Assembly: GCA_003427395.1 (NCBI GenBank)
Contig: BFEA01000501.1
Coordinates: 106,401 to 152,669, forward strand
Length of the DNA stretch: 46,269 nucleotides
Direction: 5' to 3'
DNA from: Chara braunii
Lineage: Eukaryota > Streptophyta > Charophyceae > Charales > Characeae
Shown here: one piece after another, positions 1-10,454 of the stretch
How the letters are laid out: every line of letters starts with the position of its first letter
How positions within the stretch are numbered: position 1 is the stretch's first letter
The notes under the pieces: generated by a model
Databases searched by the model: none
What the model saw: only the letters and a program-made list of their open reading frames with translations
Told to the model about the DNA's origin: nothing
Made by a program: the position numbers and the translations under genes

Positions 1-416
1 CTCTCTCTCTCTCGTAGTCTGCAGATACTAAGAAGTCGGGTAGCGAGAGGGTGAGGGAGAGATGGTGGACTTAGAAGAGGAACTCTCTCTCTCTCTCTCA
101 AAGGCTGGTACTAACCTGTGAAGGTGGCGCCTTGTTGCAGGTACATCGAAGACGAAGCTTGAGCTATGGTGCCACAGGTAAGTCTCCCTGGCCTCCGCCA
201 CCTCTATCTCCCTCTCAATGCTACTCTAAGCTCCTAGTAGCGCTCAGCGCTGAAGACTACCCCTAACACTAGCTACTACTACTACAGCGCTCCTCCAGAG
301 TGATACGACCGAATCCTGAAGACTGCCTCCTGCCTCCTGCACGTGAAGTGCCCGTGAACTCCCCGTGAACTACCTGCAGCCTGCAGGGCGAACCAGTACT
401 ATATATTGCTGGCCCG
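1..416. other. Non-coding stretch with CT microsatellites
   Basis: Short CT runs lie at 1-12 and about 86-99. A good splice-donor-like CACAGGTAAGTC is at about 170-181. No convincing gene is visible. It may be leader or a broken intron next to the integrase scrap that follows. Confidence 0.4.
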
Positions 417-830
417 TCCGGGACACTGCTCAATGTCGAAATGTGCCAGACCCTGGCGTTGAAGTTCAAACAAGGACTCAGGCTCCGCTTGGGCTTCTCA
501 AGCCTTTGCCGATTCCCGAAGGTCCTGGTCAGAGTGGGTCCATGGACTTCATGGATACTCTTGTGACCAGCAAGGCTAGCAAGAGACACATCTTCGTTAT
601 AGTGGACCGCTTTTCCAAGTATGCAAGACTTATCGCTATGCCGGGGACTACTAAAACTGACTACGTCATCAAACTATTTGTGGATAACTGGGTACGTGAT
701 TTTGGACCCCCTACGTCTATAGTAAGTGATAGGGATGTAAGATTTACCAGAGAATGTGGCAGTCAACAGCTGAGCAGATGGGCACCAAGCTGCAAATGAC
801 ATCAAGGAAGCACCAGAATAATCAATAATA
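417..830 (+). pseudogene. Ty3/gypsy integrase fragment (element A)
   Basis: Fragment of a Ty3-type integrase, the enzyme that inserts retrotransposon cDNA into the chromosome. The end of the HHCC zinc finger (Met-Cys-Gln, about 440) is read in one frame. After a frameshift near 485 comes the core start GLLKPLPIPE, the first catalytic Asp (SMDFMDTL), VIVDRFSKYARL, and the second catalytic Asp in VSDRDVRFT (about 720-750). Another frameshift near 752 moves the reading to WQSTAEQMGTKLQM, and the match stops at about 825, before the third catalytic residue. It is therefore a dead, truncated copy. It is on the plus strand, while the three larger Ty3 elements in the window are on the minus strand. 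It resembles element C most closely, since both share the GLLKPLPIPE linker. Family is certain from the motifs. No LTRs were seen. Confidence 0.85.
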
Positions 831-1440
831 AATAGATGTATAAGATAAGACAAAAAATCTTTTTTTTAGATAAACATAAACATATGCAGAGATAGAGCAT
901 GTGTGTACTAGTTCCAGTGGGTTGGCATGGTGACCATGACCCGAGTGCTTCGTCCAGGGCCCTTCAGAGGCTTCGCCCGTCTCCCACCAGCTTGCTGCCC
1001 AGGAAGAATGTCGACTCTCAAGGTTGAGCGCTCGCAACACCTAACATTGAGAGGACTCTCAAGATAGAACTCACTTCCTCAGGGTAAGAAGTAATGAAGA
1101 GGGTAGATAAGGAAGAGAGCAGCGTACCTCATAATGTTGTACCCAACCACAGATTTCTCACTGGCAACCTAACGTGCATTTATGATGGTCGGTCTCTGCC
1201 TTGGCACAACAAACAGTGAAATGTAGTTCCACCTCGGCTTAAATGCCGCATCAGTGAGCTCTCATCATCCAGCGTACACCCCTATGTCACCACATAGCCT
1301 TCCTGGCGCGCCCACAGAACCCTGGGCCGTCACTCGTTCAACGCCTAAGCCTTATCACTGCCCCACACCTCATGCGAAGCACTGAATAGCTATTGCGAAG
1401 GACCAATGAAGCGCAGTTTGAACCAGCTCCTATACCAAAT
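831..1440. other. Gene-free stretch
   Basis: I see no coding signal, repeat or clear structure here. Short ORFs on both strands have no recognisable motif. Confidence 0.4.
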
Positions 1441-1790
1441 TGCAAGGAAAATTAGCAATAGCGAGATAACAATATCCAGAATGCACAATCACATTGAAAG
1501 CCGGAAAGTATCACAGTGTCCAGAAAGCAGCATTGCGCCAATATAATACCAATGGAGAATCGTAACACTGAAAACCAAATGTCAATCAGAGCTTGCTCTC
1601 GCCACCACAAACAGAGTGTCCATGCCCTTCTCCCGACATGGCGCTCGGCGCCCAGCCTATTCCCTACACAACTACTATTTGCCTACTAATTGACAATGCA
1701 ACTGTTGATGTCAGCAGCCAACGAAGTACTTGAAGATGTCGCCCAATTGAGACCATCGCCAATATCAGGTATGTCCCCTCGCATCATCAT
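1441..1790 (+). repeat. Dispersed repeat R1, copy 1
   Basis: About 350 bp shared with 19649-19993 in the same orientation and about 80-85% identical by eye. Shared blocks include GCACAATCACATTGAAAG, CCAATGGAGAATCGT, AATTGACAATGCAACTGTTG and CCTCGCATC. Both copies start TGCAAGGAAAAT and run into pyrimidine-rich DNA: here (CAT)n then CT-rich, in copy 2 a long (CT)n. It may be part of an LTR or a non-autonomous element. The ends are unproven. Confidence 0.75.
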
Positions 1791-2340
1791 CATCATCATC
1801 CTTCTCTCTCTCCCTCGACTTACACCCACGTCTTCCCTCTGTACACCCGAAGACCACCTTTGCGCCTCACTGTAGTCCAAGCCCCAGCCAACTATGGAGG
1901 TTGGGCTATGGCGCTGCCCTCAGCAGCACCCTGCTTCTCGCACAACCACACGAGCACAACAGCACGTGAGCCTATGCTCCAGCAGCGTTGCCGCTCTAAC
2001 TGGCAAGTGCCTGAATGACCCTCCAGGCAGCGAGCTCTTTCCTATATGGAAAGAGTCTGCCTGCCCCGACGGCCTGGCTGGACTGGGCCTGTGCCAGCTT
2101 CCGGTAGGCCCCAGGAGGTTCTGCCTCTGTCGCATCTGCTGGACCTTATTCGGTTGGGCCTCCCAACTGTCTGTGTATGATGCTGCAATTCTGGCCCAGG
2201 GCCTACATTTCCAAAAGGGCCTGGAAGGCCGTGGGATATCTTTGTTGTTGGGCCCTGTGTTTCCCTCAACCAACTGGCACGTCACAACTGCCTGGACCCC
2301 AATACGAAATTGACAACAATGGGCGTTCAAGATTTGTTAG

Positions 2341-2363
2341 GCCCGCCTTCACTTAAGGCGGGC
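2341..2363. repeat. Hairpin, TTCACTTA loop, copy 1
   Basis: GCCCGCCTT / AAGGCGGGC form a perfect 9-bp stem around CACTT. It has the same loop core (TTCACTTA) as the hairpin at 2827-2844, with a different stem. Confidence 0.7.
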
Positions 2364-2826
2364 ACATCTGTATTAGGGCCCCTTAGGCCTGTCGAGGACC
2401 CAGATCCTCGCAAGAATGACCAGTGAGTGTTCAGCTGGTCGACTTGAAAGCAGAATACCAAAGCGGGCATGCACACCAATTAGGAGCAAACAGTGCACCA
2501 AAGTCTCTTGATAAAGAAAGCCCTACTCTACTTCCTACTACCTCTATACAAACTAGCCTCTATTCCTGACCTCCCACCCGCAGCTATGGTTGACGCTTAC
2601 TCTCAGCCACTGCAACTGCTCTCCTCCTCGGGCCCTACTCGCCTGGATACTGCACAACAGTGCTGCTGCCATGCAACAATCTATCGGAATGTCCTTTCCC
2701 TGACAGCCTCCTTCCTTTTGTCCGGTCGTAGAGACCACGTCCAGATCCCAGCCTCTGTAACCAACTTTGGGCTACGGGGTAGTTACAGGGGCTGGCGCCT
2801 ATGACCATAGCAGAAAGACCCGTTGT

Positions 2827-2844
2827 CGGCCTTCACTTAGGCCG
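2827..2844. repeat. Hairpin, TTCACTTA loop, copy 2
   Basis: CGGCCT TCACTT AGGCCG, a perfect 6-bp stem. Outer TGTC/GACA at 2825-2828 and 2847-2850 can also pair with a short bulge. A third TTCACTTA at about 2868 is preceded by CCCACC but has lost its partner arm. Confidence 0.65.
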
Positions 2845-2900
2845 GTGACAATTTCTCAGACCCACCTTCACTTAGTACTTGGCGCCAACAACAATCGAAT

Positions 2901-3560
2901 GTGAACATCATCAGCTATGCCCCGCCGGGGCCCCGCTCACCGCTGAGCTCAGTCACACTCCGCTACACTATCAGCTGCCCATGATTCTGCGATGTCGAGT
3001 CCATCGGTCCCGCACCGCACAAAAGGGCGGAACCCTCACGGCCGCGTCACGCCAGAGTTGGTTTACCTCATCGCGAACACACATAGAGCTTCCACAAGTC
3101 GCTCCAGCCGAGTGCGCTCGCCATACCTCTCGTGAGCCCCTAGGACAGGATAGAGCCTACGCGAGGCACGACTTACCTCCGCCTTACGGGAGTTGTCAGC
3201 CCCCTTCGGTGGGCGTATCCCCTCCGAGCTACGAGTCCCCAGTACGAAGGCTAATCAGTTGCTGTCGCAGAGGTGGACCAGTGGAGGGTGTTTCTCGTTC
3301 GCTGTAGCATAGGGGGCACGCTGTAGCATAGGGGGTACGCGCGGTCTTACACCTCTATCGGACCCGCACGCTAACTGACGCACTGGGGGGGGCTGAAGCC
3401 CCAAGCGCGACTCGTCGTCGGTCTACTAGGACGCTTCCCACATACCACGTGTTACATCACTTCACTCACATTTACAGAACGACAAAAAACAAACAACACA
3501 ACAACACTCCTGGTCCCTTTTGTAGTCCTCCCATAACCTTCTGATGCGGAAATCGGATAG
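2901..3560. other. Gene-free stretch with a 19-bp tandem duplication
   Basis: GCTGTAGCATAGGGGGCAC at 3301-3319 is followed directly by a copy with one change at 3320-3338. Otherwise I see GC-rich, probably LTR-like DNA. A splice-donor consensus on the minus strand lies near 3170. Confidence 0.45.
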
Positions 3561-3577
3561 GCGACGCGCGCGAGACT

Positions 3578-3610
3578 TAGTATAAAACCGCGTGGACGCA
3601 GAGCCTTCCC
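3578..3610 (+). promoter_or_regulatory. Candidate TATA-type promoter
   Basis: TATAAAA at about 3581 sits in a GC-rich surround, followed about 30 bp on by CCTTCCCATATCC, a layout like a pol II core promoter in an LTR. No ORF follows, so this is inference from one motif. Confidence 0.3.
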
Positions 3611-3678
3611 ATATCCACTAGCTATGCATGAATACTCAAGCAGTCACAATGACGGTGTACTATGCAGTGCCCACAATC

Positions 3679-3765
3679 AAGCGGTCCCTCGTGGATTCGA
3701 GTACCGCTTACGACACTCCAGTGTCAAACTCGAAGTATCGTGAAGGTCAAGCCCTTCGCGATACT
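3679..3765. repeat. Two adjacent hairpins
   Basis: Hairpin 1 (3679-3709) has outer arms AAGCGGT/ACCGCTT and inner arms CTCG/CGAG. Hairpin 2 has AGTATCGTGAAGG (3734-3746) pairing with CCTTCGCGATACT (3753-3765), 12 of 13 plus one G-U. Between them ACACT/AGTGT also pairs. They lie just downstream of the candidate TATA box, so a transcript would be highly structured. Confidence 0.6.
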
Positions 3766-4740
3766 GCACGGCTAAAGGAACAGTCATTCGGCCCCCGCGA
3801 CACCTTCGGCCCTTAGGCTGAGTGTCCCGGTGGGCAAGGAAGATAGGCTCTGCGTGCGGGGTGATCCCTTCCACCCGGAGTCTAGGACCTGGGATGTCCT
3901 GGACAAGGACCTTGAATCCAGGCCCAGGACCAGCGTCCGACTAAGAAATCTTCAAGAAGCAAACAACAGAAAAGGAAGGGAGTCTACTTTCCTTTCTCAA
4001 TCTCGACCCCAATTAAACCCTTAAGTGTGGGATCCTTAGGCCACGCGGAACACCCAAACATAGATATGTACGTATATATGTAGTGGGGAATAAGTATGTG
4101 ACGATCACTTCTCACAATCACAGTGAGACTCCTCTCAGCCATATATATGTGTGTGATCGCAGGTAGTCAAATCCAAAGTCCGAAACACAAAACATACCAG
4201 CAATCACATCAAAGAATCAACAAAGTTTCACGCCCTACACAGGGTCAACTTCAACCACTCTCTATACTCATACCCCTTACTTTAGTCATGCAAACCCCAA
4301 CTCCCAAAAATAAATACTCAGCAACTTCGTTAAATGGCCATTCAATAAATGTCCGGGTGAAAACCTTAACAAAACAATAGAAACCATCAGGGCTAAAACC
4401 TTTTAGGTTGAGTTTTGAGAATGGATTGGAGTTGAGTCGTAAGCCGACGAATCGGCAACCGACCTGTTATCAGTGATAACAGAAGATGATCCTCGTTGGA
4501 TCGAGCTGAAACTAGTCAAAACCTTGAATCAGAACGATCGAAAGGACCTGTACCATAAGACATGTCAATGCCCAAGCTAAATCATCAGTGTATGGGGAAT
4601 AAATCTTCATAGCACATTCTTACTCAAAACTGTCTGCCAACTAAGTCTAAGTCTACCCCTTACCCGGCGTCCAAGGAAAAGGTAGACCCTGGCAGAATCT
4701 CCTCCATACAGAGTGGATTGTCAGAATTGCCACCTGTCAA
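3766..4740. other. Gene-free stretch
   Basis: Turns AT-rich after about 4030. No gene, LTR end or repeat could be supported. Confidence 0.4.
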
Positions 4741-5320
4741 AATATCATCTATTTCCTCTAAACTAAAAAATTTTTGGCAGTGCTTCCCATAGGAAAAATG
4801 CATTTCCAGAATTTATACTAGCTCGAGTATAAAAACCAAGATAATCTCTAACTCTGAAAAGTCAGATTTTGTTTAACTCTCTGATTTAGTAAAAAATTGA
4901 GCAGCACTCCGTTTAGAAATTGAGACTTCCCAGATTTATACTAAGTCAGATGTGAACTCAAAACAAAACTCGAGTTCAACTAAGACAATATTTAACTGAC
5001 TCCTTAGATCTATAAAAATTTGGGCAGCACTTCTTTTAGAAAACAAGACTTCCATATTCATAGAAAGCTAAGTTCAGAACCTTAAATAAGTTTGGCTTCT
5101 CAAGGCCCAATTTTGTCTAACTCCTTGAATTAGTAAAAATTTGGGCAGCACTCTCTTTAGAAAATGAGACTTTCCAGATTTTTACTAAGCCATATATAAA
5201 CGTTAGACAAGTTGAACTTTGAAAAGACAAAATTTAACTAACTCCTTGGTTTTGTAGAAATTTCGGCAGCGCTTCCCGTAGAGAAATTGGCTTACCAAGA
5301 TTTATACAAAACCAAGTATA
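4741..5320. repeat. Tandem hairpin repeat H2, five 121-124 bp units
   Basis: The core GGCAGCACTTC recurs at 4776, 4900, 5023, 5144 and 5265, at spacings of 124, 123, 121 and 121. Each core sits in AAAAATTTGGGCAGCACT.. and is followed by CCAGATTTATACTAAG-like sequence. Flanks pair within each unit: 4880-4891 with 4939-4950 (11 of 12 plus a G-U); 5130-5144 with 5174-5188 (14 of 15 plus a G-U); 5245-5256 with 5305-5316 (12 of 12). Unit 3 pairs in two short blocks (5003-5007/5068-5072 and 5009-5013/5060-5064). Unit 1 is weak. The paired sequences differ between units, so pairing rather than sequence is what is kept. Function is unknown. Confidence 0.85.
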
Positions 5321-5768
5321 ACAAATGATCCCAAAAAATGCAGAAATTGACCTAAGTAAAATAAACTTATCTAAAAAAATGCAGGAATTGAAACTAATCT
5401 CCTATGGCTCTAGCACGTTGCGAGCATCCAAAGCAACTACCTGTCAACTGAAACTCGGACTAAGTAATAATCCCACTCAGCCACAAGCAAAACCAAACCA
5501 CAAAGGTAAGCACTCTCACCAACCCAAAGTCAACCTTGTCAAACAATAGTTCATAGTCTTTCAATGGAACATGTCTAGCTCAGCCATTGAATATACACAA
5601 ACACAGGGCACTACAACTTTTCTCTTCCTTGGGCACGTGACTAGGCCACCTTAGTCGCCCTGGACTGTTTAAATATCCAAGTTTTATATAATTATCTGCA
5701 CTTAGTCTTTGAAGGTAACATATGACTGAACCGATCATCTTTAGCTCGAGGTTCAGGCTGCCCTTTTT
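5321..5768. other. Gene-free AT-rich stretch with one hairpin
   Basis: The hairpin TTCAATGG / CCATTGAA (about 5558-5589) encloses GGAACATGTCT, which resembles the right half of the H1 loop downstream. No gene is seen. Confidence 0.4.
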
Positions 5769-5813
5769 TACCACAAACTTATTCTTAGTTAAAACTCTCT
5801 TCAGTTTGTGGTA
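5769..5813. repeat. Hairpin with perfect 11-bp stem
   Basis: TACCACAAACT (5769-5779) and AGTTTGTGGTA (5803-5813) are exact reverse complements with a 23-nt spacer. It immediately precedes the H1 array. Confidence 0.7.
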
Positions 5814-5820
5814 AGTTATA

Positions 5821-6269
5821 GTCAGACCACCCAAACTTATCGAACAATGTCTGTCTATCCTTTTCATAAATAAAGTAATAGTAAGATATAGCCAAGTTAT
5901 AACCTTTTGGTTCCAGCATGTGCGTGGCATTGGACCAAGACCACCCAAACTTATGGAACATGTCTGGTCCTCTGCCTGATTTATTTTTTTAATGGTAAAC
6001 CAGGAAGAGGTTGAGCCACCCAAACTTATGGAACATGCTCAGACTCCCTCGTTCAAACCTAAAAGAAACTGATAAAACCCAAAATAAGCAAGGTAACCAA
6101 GTCACCCAAACTTATGGGATAATGCTTGGTCCCTAAAAAGTCAACCACAGACAGCCCTAGCAAGTCAGAGCAACCAGACCATCCAAACTTATGGAACATG
6201 TCTGGTTCTCCAGGCAACTCAGAAATAAACATAGCACTGGGTCTCCCCAAACTTATGGAGACTTGCCCA
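5821..6269. repeat. Hairpin repeat family H1, six copies
   Basis: Six copies of a loop close to CACCCAAACTTATGGAACAT occur at about 5828, 5942, 6017, 6102, 6180 and 6247. Each is flanked by its own inverted pair: CAGAC/GTCTG; GGACCAAGAC/GTCTGGTCC (one bulged A); TGAGC/GCTCA; ACCAAG/CTTGGT; AACCAGAC/GTCTGGTT; GTCTCC/GGAGAC. Loops are 20-23 nt in copies 1-5 and shorter in copy 6. Spacing is irregular (64-114 bp). Loop sequence is conserved while stem sequences change on both sides together, which is the signature of a conserved structure. No coding potential explains it. Confidence 0.88.
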
Positions 6270-7210
6270 ACCTTCAAAGGACCCAGTCAGACACAAGCAA
6301 AATTGCCTTCCTCACATCCTTCCCAGATCCAATCCCACAATCTGCTTTCAGTCAGACAATAAACTAAAACTGGCATTATACATGCATTCTCTTACTTAAG
6401 TCTGAATCATGTTTTGAAAGTCAAACTGAAAGTCAAAGTAGTGGTGCACACAATTCACTCAGTCAATCATAGCAAGAAGTACAAATATGGGTTATAACTA
6501 GGTTTATAAAAGGAGGATGAAACCGTTACCTCTAAGTTCCCTGTCTCCAGAACTCCTCCTGAGTTCTGACAGAGTTCCCGCAATCGGTGGGCTGACTCCC
6601 CATAGAGTCTTATTGCGGTCCTACGAGTTGCAATCCCGACTGCCGCCTTCCTCTCAGAACAAGACTAGATTTAGAGTAAGAAGGATAGAAGGAAGGGCTT
6701 CAGACTCTCGAGATACAGGAGGGGGACTGACTCAACTCGCAGGAGAGGGCCTTGTGATCTTCATCGCTTGAGGGCCCCACAATGACGACCAGAACGCAGC
6801 AGCACCTCGGTCAAAAATGAAGTCAACCTCTAACTGTAGACTCCCCAGTGACTCTCCTACTCGCAGTAATAGACCTTCACCCTTCAAAGATCTCAGCCTC
6901 TTCCCAGAGCTTCAAGGCTCGAGCTGCATTGGTCCCAGCCTCAGACTACGGGCTGTGGAAAAAACACAGTTCCCCTTATTCCAGTAGTGTGGCAACAACG
7001 TAATCCAGTTGGTCATGCAACAGGCGGAGTGCGCGAAGATGCTGGCTGATGTCCTCGTCAAGCCCCAACAACTGTCCGTATGGCGGTTGGACTCACGCTA
7101 TTCTGCCTGGTATGAGGAGCATCACATCGATCAACTAGTAAGTCTGCGACCTCCTTAGCTGGTCTGCTGTTTCCACCACTCAGATGATACAAGCAGCCCA
7201 CAGCCTGTAG
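6270..7210. other. Gene-free stretch
   Basis: No gene or mobile-element domain is recognised. Several donor-like GGTAAGT and CAGGT motifs occur from 7100 onward. Confidence 0.35.
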
Positions 7211-7216
7211 GTAAGT

Positions 7217-7260
7217 TTGCAGTCTGAACGGTTCACCGGTTAACAGGTGAAAGTCTGCAA
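7217..7260. repeat. Two-segment hairpin
   Basis: TTGCAG (7217-7222) pairs with CTGCAA (7255-7260), and TTCACC (7232-7237) pairs with GGTGAA (7246-7251). A related core, GTTCACCGGCCCACAGGT, recurs near 7424 without the outer stem. It begins 5 bp after a splice-donor-like TAGGTAAGT. Confidence 0.55.
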
Positions 7261-9160
7261 CTCTTCCCAAATAGCCCTTCCCCAAGCTTCAAGCATGAGT
7301 CGCGTGGCCAACAAGAATTTTGCAGTCCCTTGTGGTTGGTCTTACCCTGCCTTACTTCACTAGGACGAGCAATGCCCAGACCCCAAGGCAGAGCTGCAAT
7401 TACTCAGGTCAACAGAGTGGGCAGTTCACCGGCCCACAGGTATTTACTATAATCGTCGCCCGTTTAGCCTCTCGGTTTGACTGACTGTGAAACACCCTGG
7501 CTACTCGGTAACCATCCGAGTCTTGCAAGTGTGACTCCCCAAGTTGCAAGTGAACTTCCCCGCGGATGCTCGTTCCAACTGTAGGGAGTGATTCAGCCAC
7601 ACAACCCGACTTTCGACTCATCTCGCACTTCCTGCCTAGCAGGTAAGTTCTCATTCCTCAGATATGCCTCTGCTGCTTTGGCCCGACAGCCGGCTTGACT
7701 ACAGACAGGCTAGCAGGCAGCCTCCGCTCCGTATCCGTCTAGCGTTATCCCACAGACACGAGGTGTGAAAAAGAGTGAAACCCCCGTCAGAGTACGAAAA
7801 TGTACACTGTCCCTCTTATAGACAGGAGTCCCGGATGAACCTTCCGCTGAAACGAGGTTAGATGCGTCAGCTTCTCACTAACCTCCCTGCCGAACGCAGC
7901 TCCCGCTGTCCCCTCCGAACAAACGACAACTCCGATCACATTTTTTTACGTGGCCAATCTTCCAAGAATAATCCCAAATCCCCACTCATCATCCATGCTC
8001 GTCAAAGGCGACCGGAAACGGCCGAGTTAACCCATCTTCATTCCTATCTGATCTCTTTCTCCCTCGATACCTCCCTATACCACACTTTTCTACTAACTAC
8101 GGGTTTATTAACTTCTTCTCGCTTCACCATCGCACGTGCTTCCGATCGCCCACTCCTCTTATATCCCACTCCTCAGCGACTCCGCCTATACGAATGCACT
8201 TGGTCCCCTTTAATGCTCGATTCACTTTTATCCTTAGTGCCAGGTTACGAAGGTTGTACGCACGACGGCCAGGTAAGCCTATCGCCTCTCCAATCTTCTC
8301 TTTCTTCCCCTCTCTTCGACTCCGTTCACACATACTTTTTCTTCTCTATCTAGCTTCAAAACTGACTCTCCTTAGTCAAAACTAAACCTACCAATCAAAT
8401 CGCGATATTTGAAAACCTCGAAAATGGGTTTCACTCATTCGTTTTCATGAAGAAACGGTTGAGTTAGTCGATCCTTTCTTCCACCATATCCATCTTCTCC
8501 TTCCCTCTGCGCATCCTTTTTCTCTCCTAACCCTCTCTCTACTAACTTTCTAACTAAACTAACTTCGAATTCATAGTCGCCTGGTCCAAGGACCTCCGAG
8601 TAACACTTTCCCTCGTTTGATTCCGGGCAGAATCGAGGAAGGTAGACTTAAACCACCCTTCCCGCGTGCTCACCATCTCCTGCGCATTCTCCTTCATCAG
8701 TTATCCCGAATGCATCTGGCGTTAACTGCGTCCAGGTTTATTCCTTCCTTGTGATTACCCCGTCACTTGTGCTCTCCAACTCTCCTCCTTCGTTCTTAGC
8801 GCACGCTCGATACTAACGTTGTGGCAGGTAACAAACGACCGCGACCAGCTATCTCATCTTCCTTAATACTTTTCTCTTCTTCCTACGGGAATGTCGGAGA
8901 AAACCCAGGCTACTAATGGATTGATCGGCCTTTCGCCCCCTTTTTTTTTTCCATTTTCACGATCGATCAGCACAGTCGTATCGCTATGTGGTTCCTTCCA
9001 AATCTCTGTTGGGCGTCCCGCTCACACAGAGATTTTTCCCTTTTCGGCTCTTATCGGGCATATTCCCTTTCCCCTTTTCCTCAGCAGACCACGGATCGAG
9101 GGCGCTTGGTCCACTGCAAACTACAACGTGGGCCTAGATTGGTCGGGCCCAGACGCGGGT
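7261..9160. other. Gene-free, pyrimidine-rich stretch
   Basis: A 163-codon plus-strand ORF at 7862-8353 has no recognisable domain and lies in CT-rich DNA, so I do not call it a gene. Donor-like CAGGTAAG motifs occur at about 7636 and 8268. LTR or intergenic DNA is likely. Confidence 0.35.
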
Positions 9161-10322
9161 CTTAGTGGCGGTAGCAAATATTCAAACAGGAACTTCGAAG
9201 CCCAACGTAAAAAAAAAAAAAAAAGTTCCACGTAAACGGTCGAGCACTCAGATCAGCAGCGGGCCTCCTCACTATGCCCTGGCCGCTATTCCCAAGGCCC
9301 AGCTCACCATCTTCTGGGTCCCAACCGGCATGCTTGAATTCAAACCTCCCACAAATGACCGTGGGTGCCGATTGGTACGCCTGCAACGGGGCCTCACTAC
9401 TCCGGATTCCTTCGCCTAGTGGGCCAGCCGCCCCACCAGCTAGCATGCATGTTGAACTCCTTGGTCCGCGCTACAAGTCAGGCAAAAATAGAGGAATTCC
9501 GCCAGCATTCCAAACGGGCCCACCAACAGCGGCGCGCGCTCAAGGTCCTCGACTTCCATGGCGGCCATTACATTCGGCGTCGCGTCCAAGCCAAAGGGAC
9601 GCCGGAACACATAGATAATAATAATAAGTTAACAAATAATAACCTGTTTAGAAAGATCTGTTGTCAGAGAACGACTGGCGGGGAGAAAGGAATCGCTAGC
9701 GCCACTCCGACTCTGCTGACGGCAAAACCAAGGGAGATAGCCCCGCCAGACCCTCAACCCCTTGGTCCCTTCGCACTACTCTGATATTTCCTGCGTCGCT
9801 ATCGCTCGATCTCGATCCCTGAATCTTTTGGTTGGAAGTCCCATACTGTAACCAATAGTACTGGGTCCAAGGTTGGGTCTAGTACCGACTAACACCTAAA
9901 TAAACAGATGTTGCGCGACACACAGATCTACCGAAACGTTTCAAACCCTCAGATCGGCCTATCAGCAGAACTCACGGTCGTTAACCTTCTGCGTCCACCA
10001 CGCGACTATACCGAATCATGTCGCCGTCGGCGTCGTCCTCCACATGTACGCACAAGTTACAGCAAGCGCATCAATCAACGAGACATAATCTCTATAATCC
10101 TAATTTAATCATAAATAAAAATCTGGGAGACGATCAGCGCCGGTTTCCACAATCATCAAAAGCAAAAACGATGACGCGAGCCTTAAGTCTGCGCCCACAC
10201 ACTCTCTACTCTAGTCTCTAGTCAACCGTCCAGTCAACGTAAACCACAGAAGCAGCCACGCCTCGTGCGGTATACCTACACTTTTAAATCAAGCATATTT
10301 TCTGTTACTTGCAAAAAACAGG
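9161..10322. other. Gene-free stretch with internal A-run
   Basis: A16 at 9209-9224 could mark the 3' end of a retroposed fragment, but no body is recognisable upstream. ORFs overlapping 9162-9784 in several frames show no known domain. Confidence 0.35.
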
Positions 10323-10348
10323 GCGGATACCCTTATAAGGGTATTCGC
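10323..10348. repeat. 26-nt near-perfect palindrome
   Basis: GCGGATACCCTT followed by AT and then AAGGGTATTCGC, with one G-U-type mismatch. It lies about 490 bp beyond the 3' end of element B's coding part, probably in LTR DNA. Confidence 0.6.
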
Positions 10349-10391
10349 GTCGACAGCGGTCTGCCACTCATTCCAACAACTGATATGGGAA

Positions 10392-10454
10392 AGAAATTCC
10401 AGAGCGACTCCCTTCTAGGTGGTTAGATACCACAAGGAGGGAGTTCCAATTTCT
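10392..10454. repeat. Three-segment hairpin
   Basis: Nested arms: AGAAATT (10392-10398)/AATTTCT (10448-10454); ACTCCCT (10407-10413)/AGGGAGT (10438-10444); GTGGT (10419-10423)/ACCAC (10429-10433). All three blocks are perfect. Probably in the downstream LTR of element B. Confidence 0.65.

Larger units (their letters stand above)
1791..2900. other. Gene-free stretch, GGCC-rich, with two matched hairpins
   Basis: No gene is recognised. The ORFs on both strands (about 1890-2330) are low-complexity mirror ORFs. The region is rich in GGGCC/GGCCT and carries the hairpins described at 2341-2363 and 2827-2844. It could be LTR or leader DNA of a lost element. Confidence 0.4.

Noticed and set aside
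4741-6269. CRISPR-like array
   Set aside because: Repeats are degenerate, the spacing is irregular in H1 and about 121 bp in H2, there are no cas genes, and the DNA is eukaryotic.
7862-8353. 163-codon plus-strand ORF
   Set aside because: CT-rich composition, overlapping ORFs in other frames, no motif, no plausible promoter.
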